The notes below the pieces were generated by a model. It saw only the letters and a program-made list of their open reading frames with translations. It had not been told where the DNA came from and did no database searches. A DNA stretch of 64,000 nucleotides. Source: Bacillus sp. AFS006103. GTDB lineage: Bacteria; Bacillota; Bacilli; Bacillales; Cytobacillaceae. Each line of letters opens with the position of its first letter. The stretch's first letter is position 1. Location: positions 1-64,000 of the forward strand of contig NTXX01000012.1 of the NCBI GenBank assembly GCA_002559145.1. Direction: 5' to 3'. Below are positions 7,063 through 14,493 of the stretch, piece after piece. The position numbers and the translations under genes were made by a program.

Positions 7063-9339
7063 CTACATTGAAGATTTTATAAAGGCTTCAATAATTTTTA
7101 AGGCGTCCCTTTTTGCTGTTTCACTAATGGTATCTGTACCAATACATGACGGGCATCCCGATTCACATTGACAGCGAGTAATCATTTTCTTTGTTTCATC
7201 AAATACTTCTGACATACCGCTGTATATTTTTTCGCTTAATCCGATCCCGCCTGGGTAGCGATCATAAAAGAAAATGGTTGGCTTTTCGTTATGGTCTGCC
7301 TTTACTTGCGGAATAACATGAATATCCTGAGGGTCGGCCATTACGAATAATGGTGCGATATGGTTTAGGGCATGCGCAGTTCCGACAAGCCCCTGTTCGA
7401 GTCGCTCATGGCCCATTTCTGACATGGACTGGTTTAAAGAAATCCAGGCAGCGTTTGTGTGAAGCTCTTCTTCGGGCAAATGGATGGGGCCGGATCCAAT
7501 ATTTTCGTGTGTCTCAAATTTAATTTTTTTAAAAATCGTTGCCATCGCCCTTACGCTAACATCCCCATAACCAAACTCAGCATCCACTTTCGATAGAAGC
7601 TTGTCGACTTCGAGGACTTTTAATTGAACCGCTAAATTTGCATCGGTGAAGTAGTCTACATCCACTTCTCTAACGAACGCCTTCTTTTCATCCCAATCAA
7701 GCTTTTCTACCTGGAATTGAGTACCTTGGTGTAAATAAATCGCTTCGTCGTGGAGGAGCGTCATCGCAGAAAAGCGGTCCATTTCCCCTATAACTTTTAC
7801 ATTCGCAACATCTGTTTGGTCCACGATGATTACATTTTCCTGTGATGCCGACCGTAAGCTAATGTTATGAGCAGGAAAGGAATCATTCATCCAATACCAC
7901 TTTTTACCATTGCGGTAAAGGACTTGTTCTTCGGTTAAATATTCTAGCAGTTCCTCTGTTTCTACACTCCCAAATTGCTCGCCTGCTTTAAAAGGGAGTT
8001 CATAGGCAGCACATTTCATATGGTCGATTAAAATAATTAAATTATCAGGATTAATCCTTGCTGTTTCCGGGCTTTTATTAAAAAAGTAATCAGGATTCTG
8101 GATGATATATTGGTCAAGAGGACTGGAGCTTGCCACCATAATGACTAAGGCTTCTCCATGCCTTCTTCCAGCTCTTCCTGCCTGCTGCCAAGCGCTGGAT
8201 ATCGTCCCAGGATAGCCTGTCATGATACATACTTGAAGTTGCCCAATATCAACACCTAGTTCGAGAGCATTGGTACTGACTACACCGTAAATTTCACCTG
8301 AACGGAGCCCTTTTTCAATCTTCCTTCGTTCGGTTGGAAGATACCCGCCCCGATAGCCCATTATCGATTTTGCCCCCAATTGGTTCTTCACTAATTCTTG
8401 TAAATAAGTCAGAATGATTTCGACCCTCACTCTGCTTCTCGCAAAAACGATGGTTTGAATTTTATTTTTTAATAGTTCCCCAGCGATTTTCCGAACCTCT
8501 AGTGTCGCACTTCTTCTAATGTTTAATGGTTTGTTTACAATAGGTGGATTATAGAATAGAAAGTGCTTTGTCCCGCTAGGGGCCCCATTGTTATCGATCA
8601 GATGCATTTTTTCTTCGGTTAGATTTTCTGCCAGCTCAAGTGGATTCGCAATCGTAGCGGATGTACAAATAAATACAGGGTTACTCCCATAATACCTGCA
8701 AATACGTTTAAGCCTTCTGATCACATTGGCCACGTGACTGCCAAACACCCCCCGATAGGTGTGAAGTTCATCGATGACAACAAATTTAAGGTTTTCAAAT
8801 AAAGAAACCCATTTCGTATGATGGGGCAGGATTGCTGAGTGGAGCATATCGGGGTTAGTAATAACCACATGGCCCGCTTGTCTCACTCTTTGTCGAATAT
8901 TTGCCGGTGTATCCCCGTCATACGTATAGCTGTTAATATCCACGCCTGCTGCTTGGATAATCTCGTTGATTTCACTCTTTTGGTCTTGCGCGAGGGCTTT
9001 CGTAGGAAACATATAAAGAGCACGTGTACTTGAATTTGCTAAAATCGATTGCAAAACCGGAAGATTGTAGCAAAGGGTTTTACCTGAAGCTGTCGGAGTA
9101 ACGGCGACGATACTTTTCCCGTCCATAATTTTTTCATAGGCCGATTTTTGGTGTGTATATAGTTGTTCAATCCCCCTACTTTCTAGCGCGCTCCTTAAAA
9201 CCTGATGGAGGTTCATAGGAAGCGGAACGGTTTGGGCCGGTTTTTCTTCGATGGTGTGCCATGTGACGATATTTTCCTTAAATTGATCATTTATTTTTAA
9301 GTCTGACAAAACTTCTTGCAGGTTTTTTTTCAACTTCAT
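7063..9339 (-). CDS. mrfA: DEAD/DEAH helicase MrfA (YprA, DUF1998)
   Basis: Superfamily 2 helicase related to yeast Hrq1, 758 aa, first gene of the mrfAB repair operon. Walker A TPTASGKT is at 81-88, the DELH box near 190 and arginine-finger motif QQAGRAGRR near 392. The C-terminal DUF1998 region ends with a CxCx3CxxC cluster (C723, C725, C729, C732), which binds zinc in this family. GAGGTGATGAAG precedes the ATG. A promoter whose spacer holds a LexA-like box lies just upstream, suggesting DNA-damage control here. Length and domain order are normal. Confidence 0.95.
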   Translation of the reverse strand: MKLKKNLQEVLSDLKINDQFKENIVTWHTIEEKPAQTVPLPMNLHQVLRSALESRGIEQLYTHQKSAYEKIMDGKSIVAVTPTASGKTLCYNLPVLQSILANSSTRALYMFPTKALAQDQKSEINEIIQAAGVDINSYTYDGDTPANIRQRVRQAGHVVITNPDMLHSAILPHHTKWVSLFENLKFVVIDELHTYRGVFGSHVANVIRRLKRICRYYGSNPVFICTSATIANPLELAENLTEEKMHLIDNNGAPSGTKHFLFYNPPIVNKPLNIRRSATLEVRKIAGELLKNKIQTIVFARSRVRVEIILTYLQELVKNQLGAKSIMGYRGGYLPTERRKIEKGLRSGEIYGVVSTNALELGVDIGQLQVCIMTGYPGTISSAWQQAGRAGRRHGEALVIMVASSSPLDQYIIQNPDYFFNKSPETARINPDNLIILIDHMKCAAYELPFKAGEQFGSVETEELLEYLTEEQVLYRNGKKWYWMNDSFPAHNISLRSASQENVIIVDQTDVANVKVIGEMDRFSAMTLLHDEAIYLHQGTQFQVEKLDWDEKKAFVREVDVDYFTDANLAVQLKVLEVDKLLSKVDAEFGYGDVSVRAMATIFKKIKFETHENIGSGPIHLPEEELHTNAAWISLNQSMSEMGHERLEQGLVGTAHALNHIAPLFVMADPQDIHVIPQVKADHNEKPTIFFYDRYPGGIGLSEKIYSGMSEVFDETKKMITRCQCESGCPSCIGTDTISETAKRDALKIIEAFIKSSM

Positions 9340-9361
9340 ACTTCATCACCTCATTACATCT

Positions 9362-9390
9362 ATTTTAACGAATGAACGTTCGTAACAAAA
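9362..9390 (-). promoter_or_regulatory. mrfA promoter with LexA (DinR)-type SOS box
   Basis: The plus-strand sequence CGAATGAACGTTCG at 9369-9382 matches the Bacillus SOS-box consensus CGAACRNRYGTTYG at 13 of 14 positions. On the minus strand it sits between a TTTGTT/TTGTTA -35-like hexamer and a TAAAAT -10 (9362-9367), a position where a repressor would block polymerase. The mrfA start is 30 bases away. The box is seen; regulation by LexA is inferred. Confidence 0.65.
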
Positions 9391-9549
9391 GTAAAAATGA
9401 CATTTTTATTTTTGAAATACGTGGTATCTTTTTCCTGAAGTAAAATAATTTTAACCGTTACATATATAATTCATATGAATAACAATAAACTATTGCTTAA
9501 ATTTTTGTTACAATAGGAAATAACGGAATATATATGTGAAGGTGATGGA

Positions 9550-10248
9550 ATGAAAATTGAAGAGATAAAAAAGGTACTTTCTGTTTTTACCCTTTTTCGA
9601 GAATTAAATGATTTTGAAATAACGAAGATTTCTGATATAGCGATTACAAGGGAATGGAAAAAACAGAGTCATGTGTTTCTCCAAGGCGACCCACTTGAAA
9701 ATGTCTATTTTATTTATGATGGAAAAATTAAAATCTACAAAAGTGATATTAATGGCAAAGAACAAATTGTTGCGATTGCTAAAAAAGGTGAAATGTTTCC
9801 CCATGTAGGTTTTTTCAGAAAAGGTGATTACCCAGCCTATGCAGAAGTACTTGAGCCCTCAACACTCATTGCGATTCCAATTTCAAAATTTGAAACCGTT
9901 TTGATTGAAAACCCTGAGCTATGTATTAAGGTGTTTAAAGTATTAGGTGAAAAAATTGTCGATTTACAAAACAGATTAGAAGAGCAAATTCTTAATAATA
10001 CCTATGAACAAATCATCAAACTTTTGATTCGGCTTGCTCAGAAGCACGGTAAAGAACAAGAAGATGGGACCATTCTATTGAAGTCCGAATTCACCAACAA
10101 GGACCTTGCTAATATGATCGGCACAACAAGAGAAACAATTAGCAGAACCCTGACAAAAATGAAAAAAGATGAGTTAATAGAAGTAGATGATGAAGGAAAC
10201 ATGATCGTCGATGTTGAAATTCTCATGGAAGAAATTAATTTATTCTAA
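9550..10248 (+). CDS. Crp/Fnr-family transcription regulator without Fe-S cysteines
   Basis: Crp/Fnr-type regulator, 232 aa. An N-terminal cyclic-nucleotide-binding-like beta barrel (about 15-125) precedes a long dimer helix and a winged helix-turn-helix (about 175-225). The recognition helix TTRETISRTL carries the Glu-x-x-Ser-Arg set of Fnr-like readers. Bacillus Fnr binds 4Fe-4S through C-terminal cysteines; this protein has only one cysteine (PELCIKV), so it should not carry that cluster, and its signal is unknown. It converges on hcp, whose upstream region carries an Fnr-type palindrome, so control of hcp is likely. ATG with GAAGGTGAT upstream. No equivalent is at this place in B. subtilis. 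Confidence 0.88.
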   Translation: MKIEEIKKVLSVFTLFRELNDFEITKISDIAITREWKKQSHVFLQGDPLENVYFIYDGKIKIYKSDINGKEQIVAIAKKGEMFPHVGFFRKGDYPAYAEVLEPSTLIAIPISKFETVLIENPELCIKVFKVLGEKIVDLQNRLEEQILNNTYEQIIKLLIRLAQKHGKEQEDGTILLKSEFTNKDLANMIGTTRETISRTLTKMKKDELIEVDDEGNMIVDVEILMEEINLF

Positions 10249-10252
10249 ACAG

Positions 10253-10283
10253 AAGCCACAGCACATTGATGCTGCGGCTTTTT
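10253..10283 (+). terminator. Terminator of the Crp/Fnr-type gene
   Basis: GCCACAGCA and TGCTGCGGC form a stem around CATTGA, followed by TTTTTTG. It lies between two convergent genes and may also slow transcription from hcp. Confidence 0.8.
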
Positions 10284-10287
10284 TGTT

Positions 10288-11586
10288 TTATTTTAATGAA
10301 AGCTGAAGCATGTCTTCCATATCTTCTTTTGCTGTACCTATCAATTTTAGATTAAAGGTGTCTTGAAGAACCTGTAATACTCCTTCAGAAATAAATTCAG
10401 GCGGCTTTGGACCAATGCGGATATCCTGGATTCCTAAGCTAAATAGTCCAAGCAAAATGGCAACTGCTTTTTGTTCAAACCAAGATAAAACTATGCTGAC
10501 AGGAAGTTCATTTACCTCACAGCCAAATGCATCTGCCAGAGCTAGCGCAATTTTAACAGTTGAACCTGAGTTATTGCATTGACCCAAATCAATATACCTT
10601 GGAATATCCGTTCCTGGCACAACACCATAGTCTACATCATTAAAGCGGAATTTCCCACATGATGTCGTTAAGATAACCGTCTCTGGTGGCAATGATGTAG
10701 CCAGTTCACGGTAATAATTCCCGCCAGGACCAGGTGCATCACAGCCGGCGATCACGAAGAAGCGTTTGATTTTACCAGCTTTGACAGCATCAATTACTTC
10801 AGGAGCTAAGCCTAGAACCGTTTCATGATGGAACCCTGTAAGTAACGTTTCTTCAGATTCAATTGCTGCTTCAGGAAGCTCTAATGCTCTTTCAATCAGT
10901 GGAGTAAAATCATCATTGGTAATTTTCTCAACATTTTCAAGTCCTGCTACTTCATATGTAAACATTCTATCTGCGTAGGTTCCTTTGATCGGCATCACAC
11001 AGTTAGTCGTTGCAAGAATGGCCCCAGGGAATGCTTCAAACAAACGCCGTTGGTCGTACCAAGCTTTTCCAATATTCCCTTTTAGGTGAGAATATTTCTT
11101 CAGTGCTGGATAACCGTGCGCAGGAAGCATTTCAGAATGGGTATAGATGTTGATACCTTTACCTTCTGTTTGCTTTAATAATTCTTCTAAAGCAAATAAG
11201 TTGTGTCCTGTAACAACAATACATTTACCTTCGATTTTGTTTTGGCTGACACGGATTGGCTCTGGGATACCTAAACGCTTGGTATGAGCTTCGTCAAGAA
11301 TTTCCATGACCCTAACCGCTGATTGACCTACTTTCATTGCCATATCAATATGTTCCTGAACATTAAAATTGGAATTCGTTAATGTCATGTATAGAGCTTC
11401 ATGTGTAGTTGCATCAACAAATGGATCAGTGTAACCAAGTTGATTGGCATGTGTCCGGTAAGCTGCAATTCCTTTTAACCCAAAAATAATCGTATCTTGT
11501 AAGCTGGCAATAGTTTCATCCTTTCCGCATACACCAATAACATTACATCCGCCTGAAGGGGTTTGTTCACATTGATAACAAAACAT
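10288..11586 (-). CDS. hcp: Hybrid-cluster protein, short (class III-like) form
   Basis: Hybrid-cluster protein (hydroxylamine/nitric-oxide reductase family), 432 aa, detoxifying reactive nitrogen species. The N-terminal Cx2Cx7Cx5C motif (C3, C6, C14, C20) fits the 4Fe-4S type. All hybrid-cluster ligands are visible: GHNLF His, HSEML Glu, TTNC, IAGC (persulfide Cys), TTSC, LGQC and the final Glu-Gln-Lys of SWFEQKA. Length is about 110 residues under the roughly 550 aa of class I, matching class III enzymes that lack the second helical domain. An Fnr-type palindrome lies 61-76 bases upstream. AGTGAGGA precedes the ATG. It pairs with the convergent regulator gene; this block looks inserted relative to B. 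subtilis. Confidence 0.95.
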   Translation of the reverse strand: MFCYQCEQTPSGGCNVIGVCGKDETIASLQDTIIFGLKGIAAYRTHANQLGYTDPFVDATTHEALYMTLTNSNFNVQEHIDMAMKVGQSAVRVMEILDEAHTKRLGIPEPIRVSQNKIEGKCIVVTGHNLFALEELLKQTEGKGINIYTHSEMLPAHGYPALKKYSHLKGNIGKAWYDQRRLFEAFPGAILATTNCVMPIKGTYADRMFTYEVAGLENVEKITNDDFTPLIERALELPEAAIESEETLLTGFHHETVLGLAPEVIDAVKAGKIKRFFVIAGCDAPGPGGNYYRELATSLPPETVILTTSCGKFRFNDVDYGVVPGTDIPRYIDLGQCNNSGSTVKIALALADAFGCEVNELPVSIVLSWFEQKAVAILLGLFSLGIQDIRIGPKPPEFISEGVLQVLQDTFNLKLIGTAKEDMEDMLQLSLK

Positions 11587-11646
11587 ATATATTCCTCACT
11601 TTCCATTAATTACTGCTAGAGTATACAAATCCTTCCTATTTTTTAA

Positions 11647-11662
11647 TGTGATGTATATCACT
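11647..11662. promoter_or_regulatory. Crp/Fnr-type operator upstream of hcp
   Basis: TGTGATGTATATCACT matches the Bacillus Fnr pattern TGTGA-N6-TCACW exactly. It is 61 bases before the hcp start, suited to an activator binding near -41. The likely ligand is the Fnr-like protein encoded next to hcp, or the cell's own Fnr. Confidence 0.75.
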
Positions 11663-11715
11663 TATAAACAAACTGTAATAATTCGTTCAAAAATTTGTTG
11701 CAATAATATGGCGGC

Positions 11716-11743
11716 ACCTACCTAATTTTGTCAGCATATACTA
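11716..11743 (+). promoter_or_regulatory. Candidate sigma-K promoter of hsp20
   Basis: AC at 11716-11717, 17 bases, then CATATACTA at 11735-11743, fitting the late mother-cell sigma-K pattern AC-N17-CATAnnnTA fully. The predicted start is about 27 bases before the hsp20 ATG. Confidence 0.5.
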
Positions 11744-11776
11744 GCGAGTGAAATATTGGAAAGTGAGGGGAACCTA

Positions 11777-12259
11777 ATGTCATCTAAGGTACCAAGTGAT
11801 AAGAATGACTCTAAAAAGCAAAAATCAGAATCCTTTGGAGAATTAATAAGAATAATGAACGACTTTTTCAATGAGAGACCAATTAAAGGCTTTCTGCAGT
11901 CTATCGATGATTTTTTTAAAAGTCCCTTTCCACCGGGGGCAAACTTCCACGTTGACACAATAGAGGCAGATAACGAATATATTATCTCTGCTGAACTGCC
12001 TGGGGTTAAAAGGGAGCAAATCCATTTAAATATTTCGGGTAATTATCTTACAATTTCCGTGGAAAATAGAGAACTTGAAACATCTGAAGATGAGCAAAAT
12101 CAGATCTTCCGAAGAAAGTATTTACAACAGAAATCATCCAGAACCATTTCACTGCCTCATACAATTATTGAAAAGAATGTGAAAGCTTCCTATCGGGATG
12201 GCTTATTAAAAGTTCGAATTCCTCAGGAAAAGGGGAACATGATTGAAATCGAAGACTAA
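11777..12259 (+). CDS. HSP20/alpha-crystallin family protein, possibly a coat protein
   Basis: Small heat-shock protein, 160 aa. The alpha-crystallin domain spans about 60-160, with the FHVDTIEADNEYIISAELPGV beginning, an ELPGVKRE turn and a GLLKVRIPQ strand; a C-terminal I-x-I-like NMIEIED tail follows. The N-terminal region is charged, then FFKSPFPPG. The start at 11777 is chosen because GTGAGGGG sits eight bases ahead; an in-frame ATG 21 bases earlier has no ribosome site. B. subtilis uses HSP20-type proteins both as chaperones (YocM) and in the spore coat (CotM, CotP). The upstream sigma-K-like promoter favours the coat role, but that is inference. Confidence 0.87.
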   Translation: MSSKVPSDKNDSKKQKSESFGELIRIMNDFFNERPIKGFLQSIDDFFKSPFPPGANFHVDTIEADNEYIISAELPGVKREQIHLNISGNYLTISVENRELETSEDEQNQIFRRKYLQQKSSRTISLPHTIIEKNVKASYRDGLLKVRIPQEKGNMIEIED

Positions 12260-12289
12260 ATGACATTTCATCATCATCATCATCATATG

Positions 12290-12321
12290 AAAAGACGGCT
12301 CGTAAATAAGCCGTCTTTTTT
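12290..12321. terminator. Bidirectional terminator between hsp20 and yppG
   Basis: AAAAGACGGCT and AGCCGTCTTTTTT form a perfect stem with A and T runs on both sides, placed between convergent genes. A short TCA trinucleotide run (12268-12286) lies just before it. Confidence 0.88.
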
Positions 12322-12322
12322 A

Positions 12323-12886
12323 TTACACTTTAAATATTCCACCAAAGCCTTTTACAAGTGATGAAACTTGACTTACGGCATTCATCATTTGACCTGCTGT
12401 ATTCACCATTTTATTGATATCCACCGACCCATCTTGGGACTTGAAGGAATTCATAAATGTTTGAACTCCGCCTGGCTGTTTAGGGATTGCACTTTGCTTA
12501 GGGTAAGGGTTCATTACCGGATAACCATTCATTGGCATATATTGTGGTTTTTGAACGATTTCATCTTGAGGCTGCAATGGATTCTGGAATAAGAATTGCG
12601 AATCCTTTTGCGTAAATGGCTGGCTAGTGTATTGCGTATTTTGTGAAACATAGCCAGGTTGATAGTTTTGCCCATATGACTGGTACATTGGCGGATAATA
12701 AGGAATTTGTTGATTTGGTTGTTGGTAAGCGGTCCAATCATAGTTTTGAGGTGGACCTTGGTAATGAACTGGTTGATTACTATTATAAGGATGCTGATTC
12801 CTGTACTGACCAACTGGACCTTGGTGCACCATTTGCCCCGGGTATCCATTATTGAAGTAATTCGTCGGTCTTTTCTTTCCAAACAT
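12323..12886 (-). CDS. yppG: YppG-like Gln/Pro/Tyr-rich protein, probably spore-associated
   Basis: Low-complexity protein of 187 aa, starting MFGKKRPTNYF. Residues 10-140 are rich in Gln, Asn, Pro and Tyr (repeated PYY, QNY and QPxY words), while the last 50 residues form an ordinary helical segment (QTFMNSFKSQDGSVDINKMV then a Gly-rich end). Such composition is usual for spore coat proteins. The order yppG-yppF-yppE-yppD matches B. subtilis. The start at 12886 follows GGAGGAG. A candidate sigma-K promoter lies just upstream. Function unproven; family call is by context and C-terminal pattern. Confidence 0.75.
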   Translation of the reverse strand: MFGKKRPTNYFNNGYPGQMVHQGPVGQYRNQHPYNSNQPVHYQGPPQNYDWTAYQQPNQQIPYYPPMYQSYGQNYQPGYVSQNTQYTSQPFTQKDSQFLFQNPLQPQDEIVQKPQYMPMNGYPVMNPYPKQSAIPKQPGGVQTFMNSFKSQDGSVDINKMVNTAGQMMNAVSQVSSLVKGFGGIFKV

Positions 12887-12918
12887 GGGCAAACATCTCC
12901 TCCGCAATTTATCTACTA

Positions 12919-12946
12919 CACTTTATGTAGTGAATGAAGGAAAGGT
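12919..12946 (-). promoter_or_regulatory. Candidate sigma-K promoter of yppG
   Basis: On the minus strand, AC (12945-12946), 17 bases, then CATAAAGTG (12919-12927), one base off CATAnnnTA. It lies about 33 bases before the yppG start. Confidence 0.4.
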
Positions 12947-13075
12947 GATTCCATTGGGAAGATACCCAATGTCATAAAGACAAGAATTTTGTCTAAAGTT
13001 TAAATATTTTAAAAACTAGAAATCCTTTCTTTTCATGATACGATAGAAAAAAGGATGAAGGAGGAGAAAATAGAG

Positions 13076-13285
13076 ATGGACATTCGCGAATTAAAAGGCA
13101 AATTTATTCAAAGCAGGGAATATACTACTGATGATGTTAATGCATTAATGGATTTTGCTAAGAAAGCGTATATTCATAACGATATTACTATTAAAGAATA
13201 TCGTCTTCTTGTCCGTGAACTTGAAAAACAAGGCGCGGTAATTCCAGATATGGAAAATGAAAACTCCCTCATCGAACATTCTTAA
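13076..13285 (+). CDS. yppF: Small conserved protein YppF
   Basis: YppF-like protein of 69 aa with no known function. It begins MDIRELKGKFIQ and has a helical pattern with many charged residues and no membrane segment. The start at 13076 is chosen because AAGGAGGAG is properly spaced; an ATG 21 bases earlier overlaps that site. Divergent from yppG, in the order seen in B. subtilis. Confidence 0.82.
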   Translation: MDIRELKGKFIQSREYTTDDVNALMDFAKKAYIHNDITIKEYRLLVRELEKQGAVIPDMENENSLIEHS

Positions 13286-13291
13286 TAAACA

Positions 13292-13325
13292 TTAAAGAGA
13301 TGCAAAAGCATCTCTTTTCTATTTT
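13292..13325. terminator. Terminator between yppF and yppE
   Basis: AAGAGATGC-AAAA-GCATCTCTT stem followed by TTCTATTTTTTT on the plus strand; A residues precede it so it may act both ways between convergent genes. It overlaps the last codons of yppE. Confidence 0.8.
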
Positions 13326-13678
13326 TTTACTTCTTTTAAAATTTCTAAGAGAAAATAATCTACCGTGCGATTCGTATTTAAAAATCTTGTTTTGCTAGTT
13401 TCCGGGAAAAAGGATTGGATGGATAACTGGTTAATGTGATCAGATGTCGTTTCGATTTGCTTCAGATGAAGATGTTTATGATTTGTTTCTGAAAGCCATT
13501 TCTTCATGGCCCGATTCCATTGTTCAGTGATTTCCTTTACTTCATTGGCAAAAGGTTTAATCACTTCATGAAAGTCAGGCTTGACCCCCGTCTCTCTTCC
13601 CTCTTGAAAGTACTTCATGAATAAGCCATTATAAGCTAACAGTTTTTCTGTTAATTGGACGATTTCATCAGATATCAT
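13319..13678 (-). CDS. yppE: YppE family (DUF1798) protein
   Basis: YppE-like protein of 119 aa, predicted as an all-helical bundle; function unknown. Notable segments are EKLLAYNGLF, a VKPDFHEVIKPFANEVKEIT helix and a Trp-rich QWNRAMKKWL. The start at 13678 (MISDEIVQL) follows AGAAAGGG and replaces a longer frame whose extra N-terminus reads through a terminator-like hairpin. Order with yppD and yppF matches B. subtilis. Confidence 0.8.
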   Translation of the reverse strand: MISDEIVQLTEKLLAYNGLFMKYFQEGRETGVKPDFHEVIKPFANEVKEITEQWNRAMKKWLSETNHKHLHLKQIETTSDHINQLSIQSFFPETSKTRFLNTNRTVDYFLLEILKEVKK

Positions 13679-13697
13679 TTTAAAACCCTTTCTGAAA

Positions 13698-13732
13698 AAA
13701 AATAAATAGCAGCATGAAACTATCATGCTGCT
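13698..13732 (-). terminator. Terminator-like hairpin between yppD and yppE
   Basis: Minus strand AGCAGCATGA and TCATGCTGCT form a ten-pair perfect stem, then ATTTATTTTTTTT. It separates yppD from yppE, so yppE may rely on read-through or its own promoter. Confidence 0.7.
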
Positions 13733-13759
13733 TTAATCGTTACTCTATTTTAACGGTAA

Positions 13760-14035
13760 TTAAAAGCCCATTTCAAGCTGTAAGGCTCTGGGCAGATGAT
13801 TTGGATTGGAGCCGGCGACTTCTAAATTAGAAATGGAGTTAACTAGATCGATACTTTCTTCTAGTCCCTTTAATTTTTGTTTAGATACAATTAATTTAGC
13901 CTGCTCATCCTTGTCTAAATTTTTGCGCAGGTCTGAGAAGGATGCTTCAAGCACCACTTCCAAATCCTCTAACTGAACATATATTTCAGTCAGCATCGAA
14001 ATCAACGTTTCCTTATCGGACAATGGCTTATTCAT
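13760..14035 (-). CDS. yppD: Small conserved protein YppD
   Basis: Protein of 91 aa beginning MNKPLSDKETLISML, mostly helical and acidic (LEDLEVVLEASFSDLRKNLD), without cysteines or membrane segments. GGGAGGGG precedes the ATG. Named YppD from its place between yppE and sspM/yppC; the sequence alone suggests no function. Confidence 0.65.
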   Translation of the reverse strand: MNKPLSDKETLISMLTEIYVQLEDLEVVLEASFSDLRKNLDKDEQAKLIVSKQKLKGLEESIDLVNSISNLEVAGSNPNHLPRALQLEMGF

Positions 14036-14230
14036 CTATTGACCCCTCCCAGCGTTTTCTACTAAGTATAATTCTCTTTCTTTTACTAGCTTCCTTCCAC
14101 CATGACAAAACTAGAAGCTATTCGTCAAAGGTAGTGGTAAAATGGCATTTTTCCCTTATGTTTTCGACATCAATATAGCCTGAATGAAAAAATAAAAATG
14201 CGCACAAGCTATGATTGGAGGTGTTTTTTA

Positions 14231-14344
14231 ATGACAAAAAATAAGAAACAAAACAAAAAGCAGCAAACAGTTCAATCTAATGCGGAAAAAAAGACAGGCT
14301 TTGGTGATAAAAAGCTTGTCGGTGAAAACCGACCTGCAGAATAA
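14231..14344 (+). CDS. sspM: Small acid-soluble spore protein SspM-like
   Basis: Peptide of 37 aa: a Lys/Gln/Asn-rich N-terminus (MTKNKKQNKKQQ) followed by GDKKLVGENRPAE. The end closely resembles the KKLGGPNRPS end of B. subtilis SspM, a minor forespore small acid-soluble protein. GGAGGTG lies eight bases before the ATG. It sits beside yppC and yppD, where sspM lies in B. subtilis. Too short for most automatic gene finding. The stop codon is followed at once by the structured repeat at 14345. Confidence 0.85.
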   Translation: MTKNKKQNKKQQTVQSNAEKKTGFGDKKLVGENRPAE

Positions 14345-14454
14345 GAAAAGCGGAAGCGCCCGTTTAGCGGCGTATGGACTGGAGCGCTTCGACTGAGATA
14401 AAGGAAACACGGAGAGCGAAGTACACTAGCCGCTGGGCGCTGGAGCTAGACACT
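14345..14454. repeat. Structured dispersed repeat element (hairpin with stepped stem)
   Basis: GC-rich stretch of about 110 bases in an AT-rich setting. Outer arms AGCGCCC (14355-14361) and GGGCGCT (14435-14441) and next-inner arms AGCGGC (14366-14371) and GCCGCT (14429-14434) pair in register with a four-base bulge, giving a 13-pair stem. An inner CTTCG and CGAAG pair lies within. I recognise the general look (AAAAGCGGAAGCGCC ... GCGCTGGAGCTAGACA) from dispersed repeats in Bacillus-group genomes. A damaged piece resembling its head occurs after ponA. No reading frame is evident. Confidence 0.7.
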
Positions 14455-14462
14455 ATCACACG

Positions 14463-14493
14463 AAAAGCAAGGGTAACACGCCCTTGCTTTTTT
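14463..14493. terminator. Bidirectional terminator between sspM and yppC
   Basis: AAAAGCAAGGG-TAACACG-CCCTTGCTTTTTT, a seven-pair perfect GC-rich stem with flanking A and T runs between convergent genes. Its end overlaps the yppC stop. Confidence 0.88.

Noticed and set aside
12268..12286. TCA/CAT trinucleotide run that could encode a His tract
   Set aside because: It follows the hsp20 stop codon and is in no supported frame; recorded only as a short microsatellite.
14181..14211. Possible sigma-G promoter (TGAATG-N18-CAAGCTA) before sspM
   Set aside because: The predicted start would fall on the ribosome site of sspM, leaving almost no leader, and two of seven -10 bases mismatch.
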